64,000 nt of DNA from an uncultured Polaribacter sp. (GTDB lineage: Bacteria; Bacteroidota; Bacteroidia; Flavobacteriales; Flavobacteriaceae): contig CALSOT010000002.1 in NCBI GenBank assembly GCA_943788045.1, positions 428,310 through 492,309 of the forward strand. The letters are read 5' to 3'. Shown one piece after another: positions 46,833-54,599 of this stretch (positions are counted from its first letter, which is position 1; each line of letters starts with the position of its first letter). Under the pieces are notes generated by a model that searched no databases, was not told where the DNA came from, and was given only the letters and a program-made list of their open reading frames with translations. The translations under genes and the position numbers were made by a program.

Positions 46833-47360
46833 CTAATCGTACTTAGCACTAAAATTATTTTCCCATTTTCCTTGAACTCTTAAAATTTGTTCAATTATAT
46901 CTCTAACACAACCCTCACCACCTTTTTTGTACGAAATATATTTTGAAATTCCTTGTATTTCTGGAGCTGCATCATTTGGGCAACAAGGCAGACCTACTAA
47001 TTCCATTACAGGGTAATCAGGGATGTCATCACCCATATACAAAACGTTTTCTGGTTTTAACTCATATTTTTTCACCAATTCTTTGTATTGTTTAATCTTA
47101 TCATGAGCGCCTAAATAAATATCCTTTATTCCTAAATTTGCTAATCGGGTTCTCACGCCTTCGTTTTTTCCGCCAGAAATAATACAAACATTAAGCCCTT
47201 TATCTATTGCTGCTTTTAAAGCATAACCATCTTTAATATTCATATGTCTCACCAACTCACCATCTGGCATAATAGTTACCATTCCGTTTGTAAGTACACC
47301 ATCTACATCAAAAATTAAAGTGTTTATTTGGGGTAATAATTGTTTATAACTAATTTCCAT
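46833..47360 (-). CDS. kdsC: 3-deoxy-D-manno-octulosonate 8-phosphate phosphatase-type HAD hydrolase
   Basis: The protein has 175 residues, the usual KdsC length. HAD motifs: FDVDGVLTNG (nucleophile Asp and acid Asp), IISGGKNEGVRTR, and VLYMGDDIPDYPVMELVG. It would release phosphate from KDO 8-phosphate for lipopolysaccharide core. Its start overlaps the end of the DUF2520 gene by 11 bases. The small HAD family can have other substrates, but the fit is good. Confidence 0.9.
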   Translation of the reverse strand: MEISYKQLLPQINTLIFDVDGVLTNGMVTIMPDGELVRHMNIKDGYALKAAIDKGLNVCIISGGKNEGVRTRLANLGIKDIYLGAHDKIKQYKELVKKYELKPENVLYMGDDIPDYPVMELVGLPCCPNDAAPEIQGISKYISYKKGGEGCVRDIIEQILRVQGKWENNFSAKYD

Positions 47361-48045
47361 TTTGAATTGATTTTGTAATCATTTTATAGATTTTCTGTTG
47401 CTCTATATTCAGCAAATCTAAATGATTTTTTATTGTTTTTTTATCGTTTCTAATAGCTGGGCCTGTTTGTGCCTTTTCTGGTAATAATGTTTCAATTTTT
47501 GATGCTGTTTCTTTTATTAAAGGCAGCAGAATATCGAAAGGCACTTGGTGTTCTTTGCAAATATCGTTTCCTATTTTATACATATAATTTGTAAAATTAT
47601 TTACAAAAACTGCCGCAACATGTAATGCTTTTCTTTGCTCAGACTTTACGGTATATATTTTTTTACTTAGTAAATTTGCTAATTCTTTAAGCTGGTCTTC
47701 ATCTTTCTTATTCTCTGCTTCTAAGCAAAAAGGAACTTCATTAAGTTCGACTTTTTTCTCCAAAGAAAAAGTTTGTAACATATAAAACACCCCTTTGTTT
47801 GTCGTGTTTTTTAATTCATTAATAGAACAAGCGCCAGAGGTGTGCACAACAAGGGGATTCTTAATTTTTGATGAAACTTCGGCAATAGCATCATCCGTAA
47901 CAGCAATAATTGTAATATCCGCTTTCGGAATATTTGTTAAATCTCGAGAACTAATTTGTGTAAATACGATATTATCAATACTTAAAAATGTATTTCGTAA
48001 ATGTGTAGCAACATTTCCTTTACCGACAAGTAGAACTGATATCAT
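47350..48045 (-). CDS. Rossmann-like / DUF2520 domain protein
   Basis: The protein has 231 residues. The N-terminal Rossmann-type part (VLLVGKGNVATHLRNTFL) resembles ketopantoate and pyrroline-carboxylate reductases. The second half is the DUF2520 helical domain with RKALHVAAVFVNNFTNYMYKIG. The family is probably an oxidoreductase of unknown substrate, and kdsC follows it in the same transcript in many flavobacteria by my recollection. Confidence 0.85.
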   Translation of the reverse strand: MISVLLVGKGNVATHLRNTFLSIDNIVFTQISSRDLTNIPKADITIIAVTDDAIAEVSSKIKNPLVVHTSGACSINELKNTTNKGVFYMLQTFSLEKKVELNEVPFCLEAENKKDEDQLKELANLLSKKIYTVKSEQRKALHVAAVFVNNFTNYMYKIGNDICKEHQVPFDILLPLIKETASKIETLLPEKAQTGPAIRNDKKTIKNHLDLLNIEQQKIYKMITKSIQNGN

Positions 48046-48108
48046 AAAACGAAGATATTGTTTTTTTTAGAGGATTATGCAAGGAATTAGTAATTTAGCA
48101 ATCATTAA

Positions 48109-49275
48109 ATGATAGAGATGAAAAAATCAAAGAAGTTTGGAATTAACACAACTTGCGTTCACGTTGGTGAGGTAAAGGATGAGCAATTTAAAGGAGCTGT
48201 TTCTCCAATATATACTTCAACTTCTTACGCCTTTGATGGTGTTGATATAAAACGTTATCCACGTTATTTTAATACACCAAACCAAGAAATGCTACACAAA
48301 AAAATTGCAGCTTTAGAAAAAACTGAAGATGCGTTGATTTTTGGTTCTGGAATGGCCGCTATTTCTGCTGCCTTATTTGCTTTTTTGAAAAAAGGAGATC
48401 ATGTCGTGGTGCAGCAAGTAATTTATGGAGGAACGTACAATTTTATTGTTTCTGAATTTGAAAAATTTGGGATAGAATATTCATTTACAGAATCAGATAA
48501 AGTGGAAGATTTTAAGGCCTTAATTAAAAAAAACACTAAAGTTTTATACATAGAAACGCCTTCTAATCCCTTACTGGGAATTACAGATATGAAAGCAATT
48601 TCAGCTTTAGCGAAAGAATATAAGATTTTAACAATGATTGATAATACGTTTGCATCTCCTATAAACCAAACTCCTGTGGACTTTGGTATTGATATTATGT
48701 TACATTCTGCAACGAAATATATGGGTGGTCATTCAGATATTTCTGCTGGGGCAATTGCTGCTTCTAAAAAACATATTGAGCAAATTTGGAAAACTGCGAT
48801 TAACTTTGGTGGTAATTTAAGTGATCAAACGGTTTGGTTGTTAGAAAGGAGTTTAAAAACCTTAAATTTACGTGTAAAAGAGCAAACTAACAATGCACAA
48901 GAAATGGCGAACTATTTAGTTAGAAATCCAAATATAAATAAGGTATATTATCCTGGTTTATCAAATCATCCAGGTTTTGAAATCGCCGCAAAACAAATGC
49001 TAGGTTTTGGTGCAATGTTGTCTTTTGAATTGGCCGAAGGAATTGATGCCATGGAATTTCAGAATAATTTAAAACTGATAAAACCTTCCATGAGTTTAGC
49101 GGGTTTAGAAAGTACTACCGTAAGTCCTGTGCAAACAACGCATGCTTTATTAAATGAAGAAGAGCGTTTAGCAAGAGGAATTAAGGATGGATTAATTCGT
49201 TTTTCTGTAGGAATAGAAGAGCCCAAAGATTTAATTGAAGATATAGAACAAGCTATCGCAAAAGTAAAGAGTTAA
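48109..49275 (+). CDS. Trans-sulfuration PLP enzyme (cystathionine gamma-synthase / beta-lyase family)
   Basis: The protein has 388 residues (or 385 from the Met at 48118). Motifs: VSPIYTSTSYAF, ALIFGSGMAAISAAL, the PLP lysine in MLHSATKYMGGHSDISAGA, and SLAGLESTTVSPVQTTHA. The family moves sulfur between cysteine and homocysteine. Sequence alone does not separate the synthase, gamma-lyase and beta-lyase. It lies upstream of the bacillithiol gene bshB1, also a thiol-pathway gene. Confidence 0.92.
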   Translation: MIEMKKSKKFGINTTCVHVGEVKDEQFKGAVSPIYTSTSYAFDGVDIKRYPRYFNTPNQEMLHKKIAALEKTEDALIFGSGMAAISAALFAFLKKGDHVVVQQVIYGGTYNFIVSEFEKFGIEYSFTESDKVEDFKALIKKNTKVLYIETPSNPLLGITDMKAISALAKEYKILTMIDNTFASPINQTPVDFGIDIMLHSATKYMGGHSDISAGAIAASKKHIEQIWKTAINFGGNLSDQTVWLLERSLKTLNLRVKEQTNNAQEMANYLVRNPNINKVYYPGLSNHPGFEIAAKQMLGFGAMLSFELAEGIDAMEFQNNLKLIKPSMSLAGLESTTVSPVQTTHALLNEEERLARGIKDGLIRFSVGIEEPKDLIEDIEQAIAKVKS

Positions 49276-49380
49276 TTTATTTCTATTTTTTAAGAGACCT
49301 ATGCTGATTATTTGCTATATAATCAGTTGTTTACCTTATGAGATATTAAAAACAATAAAGTTTTAAAATATAAAAATTAT

Positions 49381-50096
49381 ATGAAGTTAGATATTTTAGC
49401 ATTTGGAGCTCATCCTGATGATGTAGAATTAGGCTGTGGTGCAACCATTGCAAAGGAAGTTTCTTTAGGTAAAAAAGTTGGTATTGTAGATTTAACTCGA
49501 GGCGAGTTAGGTACGCGAGGTTCAGCAGCTGTAAGAGAGCTAGAAGCGGCAAAATCGGCTACTATTTTAGGAGTTTCTGTTCGTGAAAACATGGGTTTTG
49601 CAGATGGTTTTTTTATAAATGATAAAAATCATCAATTAGAAATCATAAAAATGATTCGTAAGTATCAACCGGAAATCGTTTTATGCAATGCTGTTGATGA
49701 TAGGCATATAGATCATCCCAAAGGAAGTAGTTTGGTTTCGGATGCTTGTTTTTTAAGTGGATTGTTAAAAATTGAAACTGAAATAGGTGGGGAGTACAAA
49801 AAAAATGGAGACCAAAACAAGTGTATCATTACATCCAATGGAAAAATATTGAACCTGATTTTGTAGTTGATGTTAGTGATTTTATTGATGTTAAACAAAA
49901 AGCGGTTTTAGCATATTCTACTCAGTTTTACGACCCTAAAAGCAACGAGCCAGAAACACCTATAACTAGTAAGAACTTTACTGAAAGTATTAACTATCGA
50001 GCAAAAGATTTAGGGAGATTGATTGGTGTTGAATATGCAGAAGGTTTTACCTCAGAACGTTACGTAGCAGTTGAAAATTTAAGTAAATTAATTTGA
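49381..50096 (+). pseudogene. bshB1: Bacillithiol biosynthesis deacetylase BshB1, frameshifted
   Basis: Two frames join to one BshB1. The first (49381-49866) has FGAHPDDVELGCG, TRGELGTRG and the DDRHIDHPKGS metal site. The second resumes at WRPKQVYHYIQWKNIEPDF and runs to 50096 with QFYDPKSNEPETPI. They break at a run of eight A (49798-49805); six or nine A would restore one frame of about 238 codons. BshB1 removes acetate from GlcNAc-malate in making bacillithiol, the main low-molecular thiol here. This may be true decay, a phase-variable or slippage-rescued gene, or a sequencing error at the A run. Confidence 0.85.
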
Positions 50097-50103
50097 AAAT
50101 TTA

Positions 50104-50134
50104 TTTCCAAATAATAAAAATATAATTATATTTG
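50104..50134 (+). promoter_or_regulatory. Promoter of tRNA-His
   Basis: TTTC at 50104-50107, 19 bp, then TATATTTG at 50127-50134. The start site would fall a few bases before the tRNA. Confidence 0.6.
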
Positions 50135-50149
50135 CAGCCGAATTTATAT

Positions 50150-50225
50150 GGTGGTTGTAGCTCAGTTGGTTAGAGTATCGGTTTGTGGTACCGAGTGTCG
50201 CGGGTTCGAGTCCCGTCTTCCACCC
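50150..50225 (+). tRNA. tRNA-His (anticodon GTG)
   Basis: The sequence folds as a tRNA: D-arm with AGCTCAGTTGGTTAGAG, anticodon stem TCGGT/ACCGA around loop TTGTGGT (anticodon GTG), and T-arm GCGGG-TTCGAGT-CCCGT. The extra G at -1 (50150) opposite C73 is the histidine identity element. Two T-T mismatches occur in the inner acceptor stem by my alignment. CCA is not encoded. Confidence 0.95.
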
Positions 50226-50233
50226 AAAAATAG

Positions 50234-50263
50234 AATCCTTCTCTAATGAGAAGGATTTTTTTG
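50234..50263 (+). terminator. Terminator of tRNA-His
   Basis: The arms AATCCTTCTC (50234-50243) and GAGAAGGATT (50248-50257) enclose TAAT and are followed by T. Confidence 0.9.
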
Positions 50264-50276
50264 TTTTAGTATCTTT

Positions 50277-51026
50277 TTAATAAGACTTTAGTGTTGCTAT
50301 AACTTCATTTCGTTTTCTTACAGAAACAGGAATATTAGATTTATCTTTAAGAATTAGGTAGCCACCATCAGACTTTATAAACTCTTTAATGTATTTTATG
50401 TTTACGAGGTGGGTTTGGTGTACTCTTAAAAAACTTACTTCTTTTAGCATGTCTGCATAATGTTTCAATGTTTTAGAAACTAATATTTTAGAGTTGTCGT
50501 TAAAGTAAAAAGTTGTGTAATTATTATCTGATTTACAGCGTATAATATCTGCAATATTCACAACAATTATTTTTTCTGAAGTATGTAAAGAAATTTTACT
50601 GGGCGTTTTGTTCGGAGCTGCTACAGCTTCTTGTAGTATATTTAACTGCTGTTTATCTGGTTGAATTTGACGTTGTGCTTTTTCAATTGAAAAGGCTAAA
50701 TCTTCATCAGAATAAGGTTTTAGAATATAATCTATTGCAGCAAATTTAAAGGCCTTTATTGCAAAAGCGTCACTTGCTGTTATAAAGATAATTTTCGATT
50801 TTAAATCAGGGGAAATTTCTAAAATATCAAATCCTGTTCCATCGCCTAACATAATATCTAGAAATAGAATGTCAGGTTGTTTTTTCTGCAATAATTTAGC
50901 AGCTTCAACAACTGATTTTGCTTTACCTATAATGTTAATTTTAGGATGGTTGTTTACAATGTCATTCTCTAACATTTCTAGTGCAATAGGCATGTCATCG
51001 ACTAAAATAGCGGTTAACTTTTTCAT
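50277..51026 (-). CDS. LytTR-family response regulator
   Basis: The protein has 249 residues. The receiver domain has the phosphorylation site Asp57 (DILFLDIML), the acidic pair near residues 10-11 (VDD) and Lys103 (ILKP). The C-terminal LytTR DNA-binding domain (about 145-245) shows KISLHTSEKIIVVNIADI, HQTHLVNIKYIKEF and VSVRKRNEV. The sensor kinase gene ends 23 bases upstream of its start, so they form a two-component pair. LytTR proteins bind pairs of direct repeats; a candidate site lies at 54265-54297. Confidence 0.95.
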   Translation of the reverse strand: MKKLTAILVDDMPIALEMLENDIVNNHPKINIIGKAKSVVEAAKLLQKKQPDILFLDIMLGDGTGFDILEISPDLKSKIIFITASDAFAIKAFKFAAIDYILKPYSDEDLAFSIEKAQRQIQPDKQQLNILQEAVAAPNKTPSKISLHTSEKIIVVNIADIIRCKSDNNYTTFYFNDNSKILVSKTLKHYADMLKEVSFLRVHQTHLVNIKYIKEFIKSDGGYLILKDKSNIPVSVRKRNEVIATLKSY

Positions 51027-51049
51027 CTTATTATCTTTTCATAATGTAT

Positions 51050-53020
51050 TTAATAATCAGTTTTTAAAGGAATTTTAAATTCTATTTTTGTTCCAGCAAT
51101 TACTTGATTCTTTTTTATTTCTTCAATGGAAAATGAATTGTATTTTGTTAAATATTGAATTCGCTCTTTAGTAACTTCTAAGGCAACCGATTGATGATTG
51201 GTTTTTACTTTTTCTTGTTTAGATTGATGATATCCTATTCCGTTATCCTCAATCAGAAAGTATAAGAAATTATGTTTTACCTCAAAAATAATTTTAATTT
51301 TGGGAGTTTTCGTATTTGGTAGAAATGCATGTTTAATGCAGTTTTCAACAAAAGGTTGCAACAACATTGGGGGTATTAAAATTTCTTCGGAATCAATATT
51401 TTTTAAAATTGTTTCAATATTATATTCAAAAGGTGTGGCATTCATTTGTTGTTCTAACTCTAAAAAATTTTTTAAAGTTTCAATTTCATCTTTTAAACTA
51501 ATTTCTTCTAATCGAGAATTGTTTAAAACACTTCTTAAAAGTATAGAGAACTGGGAAATGGTTTTGTTCAACTTTTTTGGTTTTTCGGAGTTGCCTAAGG
51601 CTTTTATTCCGTTTAATACATTAAAAATAAAATGCGGATTCATTTGCAATTGCAATGCTTTTTGCTCTAATTTCAGTATGTGATTTGCTGTTTTTAAGGA
51701 AGCAACTTTTTGTTGATTTTTTTTATTTAATTTTCTAATATGTAAATCGATAAAAGCTGCTAATAAAACACATAATAATACGCCAGATAGCACAAGAAAC
51801 CACATCTTTTTATAAATTGGTGTTGCTATAGAAAAAGAAAATGAGACTTTTTTACTAAGTGTTTTTCCAATTTTAGATTGCACTGTAAATGTGTATTTAC
51901 CAGCTTTTAGGTTTGCAAAATCTATTTTATTCTGATGAGTCCAAGGAGAAAAAACATCCTTTAATTTATATCTGTATTGAATATTTTTAGCATTCTTTAA
52001 ATCGATTGTTTTAAACGTAAACGAAATATTATTTTCGGTTGGTTTTAGTTTTAAATTACGAGTATTTAAAGAATCAATTTTTTTATAATTGACTGTTATG
52101 TTTTCAATATAAACGTTGGTCTTAATTGTTTTATTGATTGAATTGTATTTGTGTAAACCTTTGTTTTTACTTGCAATCCAAATAGAATTTTGATTGTCTT
52201 TAAAAACGACATTTACTTTATTTGAAATAGCTGAGTTATACTTGTTTATATTTCTCTTAAACGTATAGGTATTTGCGTCTAAAACAACAATTCCATCTTC
52301 TTTAGAAGTTATCCAAAGATTGTTATTTATTTTACTTATTGAAATACTATTTTCTAAAGTATTTATTTCATTGACGATTGTATTTTCTTTAATAAAATGC
52401 AAGTTATTAAGAGTAATTGCAATTAGGTTATTCTTATTTACTAAAAATGATAAGTAATTATCATTAGCAATTTTTGTTATTTTTTTTGGTTTGTAAATGG
52501 TATCTAAACTCCATAAACCTTTTATAGAGGCAACATATAATTTATTTTTGAAATATTGAACGTCATTTATAATTGCAAAATCTATAGCAGTATTTATTTT
52601 TATTGGCTGAATATAATTTTCTTTGAATTCAGAAATACCTTGAACTGTAGCTAAAATTATTTTGTTATTTATCAATTTAATTTTTAGAATTTCTTTACAC
52701 TCAAAAAAGGAAGTTTTATTATGTTGATGTACGACAAGACCATTTGTTAAACCGATATAAATTTTACCTTTATCCATGAAAATGCAATTTGCTTTTTCTT
52801 GGGTGTAATTTGTGAATTTATCCCCATCAAATTTTGTGTATCCTTTGTCTGTTGCTAACCATAAATAGCCAATTTCATCTTGAGTTATATCATTTATTGA
52901 AGCATCAGGTAACCCGTCTGAAGTAGTGAAATTTTGAGGACTGTTTTCTTGAGAATTTGTCTCAACAAAACTTATCAAAAAGAATAGAAATAAGATTTTA
53001 AAATTTTTATGCATCTCCAC
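51050..53020 (-). CDS. LytS-type sensor histidine kinase with periplasmic propeller
   Basis: The protein has 656 residues. A signal peptide is followed by a propeller-like sensor part (about 30-300; repeats such as DEIGYLWLATDKGYTKF and DNQNSIWIASKNKGLHKY). A Y_Y_Y-type domain (about 340-400) and one membrane helix (about 406-426) follow. The cytosolic kinase has His463 in QMNPHFIFNVLNGIKAL, and the ATP part EDNGIGY. It is the two-component sensor for the LytTR regulator. Propeller sensors of this sort often sense oligosaccharides or envelope state. Confidence 0.93.
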   Translation of the reverse strand: MEMHKNFKILFLFFLISFVETNSQENSPQNFTTSDGLPDASINDITQDEIGYLWLATDKGYTKFDGDKFTNYTQEKANCIFMDKGKIYIGLTNGLVVHQHNKTSFFECKEILKIKLINNKIILATVQGISEFKENYIQPIKINTAIDFAIINDVQYFKNKLYVASIKGLWSLDTIYKPKKITKIANDNYLSFLVNKNNLIAITLNNLHFIKENTIVNEINTLENSISISKINNNLWITSKEDGIVVLDANTYTFKRNINKYNSAISNKVNVVFKDNQNSIWIASKNKGLHKYNSINKTIKTNVYIENITVNYKKIDSLNTRNLKLKPTENNISFTFKTIDLKNAKNIQYRYKLKDVFSPWTHQNKIDFANLKAGKYTFTVQSKIGKTLSKKVSFSFSIATPIYKKMWFLVLSGVLLCVLLAAFIDLHIRKLNKKNQQKVASLKTANHILKLEQKALQLQMNPHFIFNVLNGIKALGNSEKPKKLNKTISQFSILLRSVLNNSRLEEISLKDEIETLKNFLELEQQMNATPFEYNIETILKNIDSEEILIPPMLLQPFVENCIKHAFLPNTKTPKIKIIFEVKHNFLYFLIEDNGIGYHQSKQEKVKTNHQSVALEVTKERIQYLTKYNSFSIEEIKKNQVIAGTKIEFKIPLKTDY

Positions 53021-53100
53021 AAACTTAATAATTAAAACGCCATTACACCATTTTGAATTTTGTGTAATGACGTTTATTAATCTACAATTTCCATTCCAAA

Positions 53101-54195
53101 TTATTTCATGGCATACAAGCGTTTGTTACTTGTGTCTGGTTCTATGTGTTTTAAGTCTCCATAAGGCTTAATTAAAGGTTTTAATACACACAAAGCAGAC
53201 GTTCTTCCTCTAATTACTAATGTGCTGTTTTTCACGTTCCAATTCCATCTAAATTTATCTACAGGAATGTTATATTTACTCATTTCGACCATTAATTCAT
53301 CATGTTGCTCAATCCAATCCATTACCTCTTCTTTCGATGTAAATATGGGCATTTTATCATCTGTGTTATGGTAATCAAATTCCCATTTAATAGGAATACT
53401 AAATTTAGTTGTATACGCTTCACCAACGTACCTTTCTTCTTCATTATTTAAAGCATCAAACCAATGGATATCTTTTTCATGTGGATATTTTTTTGCAATC
53501 TCTTTGGATAAATCCATTTTTCCTGGAGAATTTGCAGTTGGATAAAACACATAAAAAGGTTGTGCTAAGTAATGATTAGAAAACTTACCGCCAAACACTG
53601 TGTGGTAGGGAGATGCAATAATTTTTGGTAATTTTTTTGCTGAAAACGCATCTTTTAATGTTTTGAAAAGTACTTCGTTTTCTAAAAGGCCTGAAGCATG
53701 AAAAACAATTTTAGTTTTATTATTTACAATATTTTTAAGTGATGGTAATGTACCTTTTGTTATGCTTTCTCTTAAAGTTTCTGCAGTTATTTTTTCTCCT
53801 CTAACAACGGTTTCTAAGTTCATTCCTTTATAAGGATTACTTTGATTTACGATATGAACTTCTCCATAAGGGTTTTGATTAGCGTTGTTATTTAACCAAG
53901 TTATAATTTCTTCTAAAGAATATTGCCCGTCAATAATTGTTAACCCTTTTTCTTGAAAATAAATTCGTGCATTTGAGTAAAATGTTTCATTACCTTTATC
54001 AAACCCTGCAATAAATACAATTGGCTTTCTTGCGATTACTTCAATATCAACTTCCTCGTTAATAGGAATGACATTTTCTGTTAACTCAATCAGGTCTTTC
54101 TCTTTTTTTATTTCGTTGTTATCACAACTGATAAAAGGACTACTTAAAACGATTAAACCTGCTACGAATACTGACTTTTTTAGGAATGTTCTCAT
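53101..54195 (-). CDS. Lipoprotein of unknown family, upstream of the LytS/LytTR pair
   Basis: The protein has 364 residues. The signal MRTFLKKSVFVAGLIVLSS leads to a lipobox FISC, so it is membrane-anchored outside the cytosol. I do not recognise the family. Notable parts are KPIVFIAGFDKGNETFYSNARIYF, KIVFHASGLLENEVLF, KIIASPYHTVFGGKFSNHY and PFYVFYPTANSPGK, which look like an alpha/beta fold with conserved His, Tyr and Ser. It is transcribed toward the kinase gene (80-base gap) and may be the ligand-side partner or target of the two-component system. A 21-bp-period direct repeat lies 70-102 bases upstream of its start. Confidence 0.7.
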   Translation of the reverse strand: MRTFLKKSVFVAGLIVLSSPFISCDNNEIKKEKDLIELTENVIPINEEVDIEVIARKPIVFIAGFDKGNETFYSNARIYFQEKGLTIIDGQYSLEEIITWLNNNANQNPYGEVHIVNQSNPYKGMNLETVVRGEKITAETLRESITKGTLPSLKNIVNNKTKIVFHASGLLENEVLFKTLKDAFSAKKLPKIIASPYHTVFGGKFSNHYLAQPFYVFYPTANSPGKMDLSKEIAKKYPHEKDIHWFDALNNEEERYVGEAYTTKFSIPIKWEFDYHNTDDKMPIFTSKEEVMDWIEQHDELMVEMSKYNIPVDKFRWNWNVKNSTLVIRGRTSALCVLKPLIKPYGDLKHIEPDTSNKRLYAMK

Positions 54196-54227
54196 AATTT
54201 CTACTTTTTTTTAATGTTAATACATTG

Positions 54228-54254
54228 TAAAAGTAAAAGAGAAGTTCCCCTAAA
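54228..54254 (-). promoter_or_regulatory. Weak promoter of the unknown lipoprotein gene
   Basis: On the minus strand TACTTTTA (54235-54228) is a one-mismatch -7 box and TTTA (54254-54251) lies 15 bp upstream. The suboptimal spacing would suit an activator-dependent promoter. Confidence 0.35.
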
Positions 54255-54264
54255 TTTTAGCTGT

Positions 54265-54297
54265 ATTAGAATTCGTCTCGGATGAATTAGAATTCGT
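54265..54297 (-). promoter_or_regulatory. Candidate LytTR operator: two 12-bp direct repeats, period 21 bp
   Basis: ATTAGAATTCGT occurs at 54265-54276 and again, perfectly, at 54286-54297. In the direction of the lipoprotein gene this reads ACGAATTCTAAT twice. The period of 21 bp is two helical turns, the arrangement bound by LytTR regulators such as AgrA. It lies just upstream of the weak promoter of the lipoprotein gene, about -44 to -76. The match to LytTR is inferred from spacing and context. Confidence 0.55.
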
Positions 54298-54299
54298 TA

Positions 54300-54560
54300 T
54301 CAATTTAAAATTAAAGCATAATCTATATCCTTAGTACATAGTGTATTTTGTGATATAGAATCAACAATACCCAATAGCGTTCTTAATTCTTCAATTGCAT
54401 AAGTGTCAAATACTAGCACTAAATTTTGATGAAAAGTTGGTACAGGAATTTTTCTTCTTTGCGTGGTCGAAGCGCTGTAATCTAACCAATATTCGATATC
54501 TATTTTAGAGACATATTGTTTAAATTTGTTCAGCTGTTCCCTATCAAACTGAAAAAAATA
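54300..54560 (-). pseudogene. Startless remnant of a small conserved gene
   Basis: A minus-strand frame of 86 codons has no ATG. Its protein begins FFQFDREQLNKFKQYVSKID, and RRKIPVPTFHQNLVLVF lies in the middle. One extra base in the seven-T run (54552-54558) would extend the frame upstream to NYNLVFNNIFFQFD, after which it is closed by a stop. I recall small flavobacterial proteins (DUF6686-like, with N-terminal cysteines) of this pattern. The 5' half is lost at the end of uvrA. It has 5' truncation plus a frameshift, so it is a fossil and not an active gene. Confidence 0.6.
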
Positions 54561-54599
54561 TTATTAAACACAAGATTGTAGTTTTAAAGAAAATAGCTT

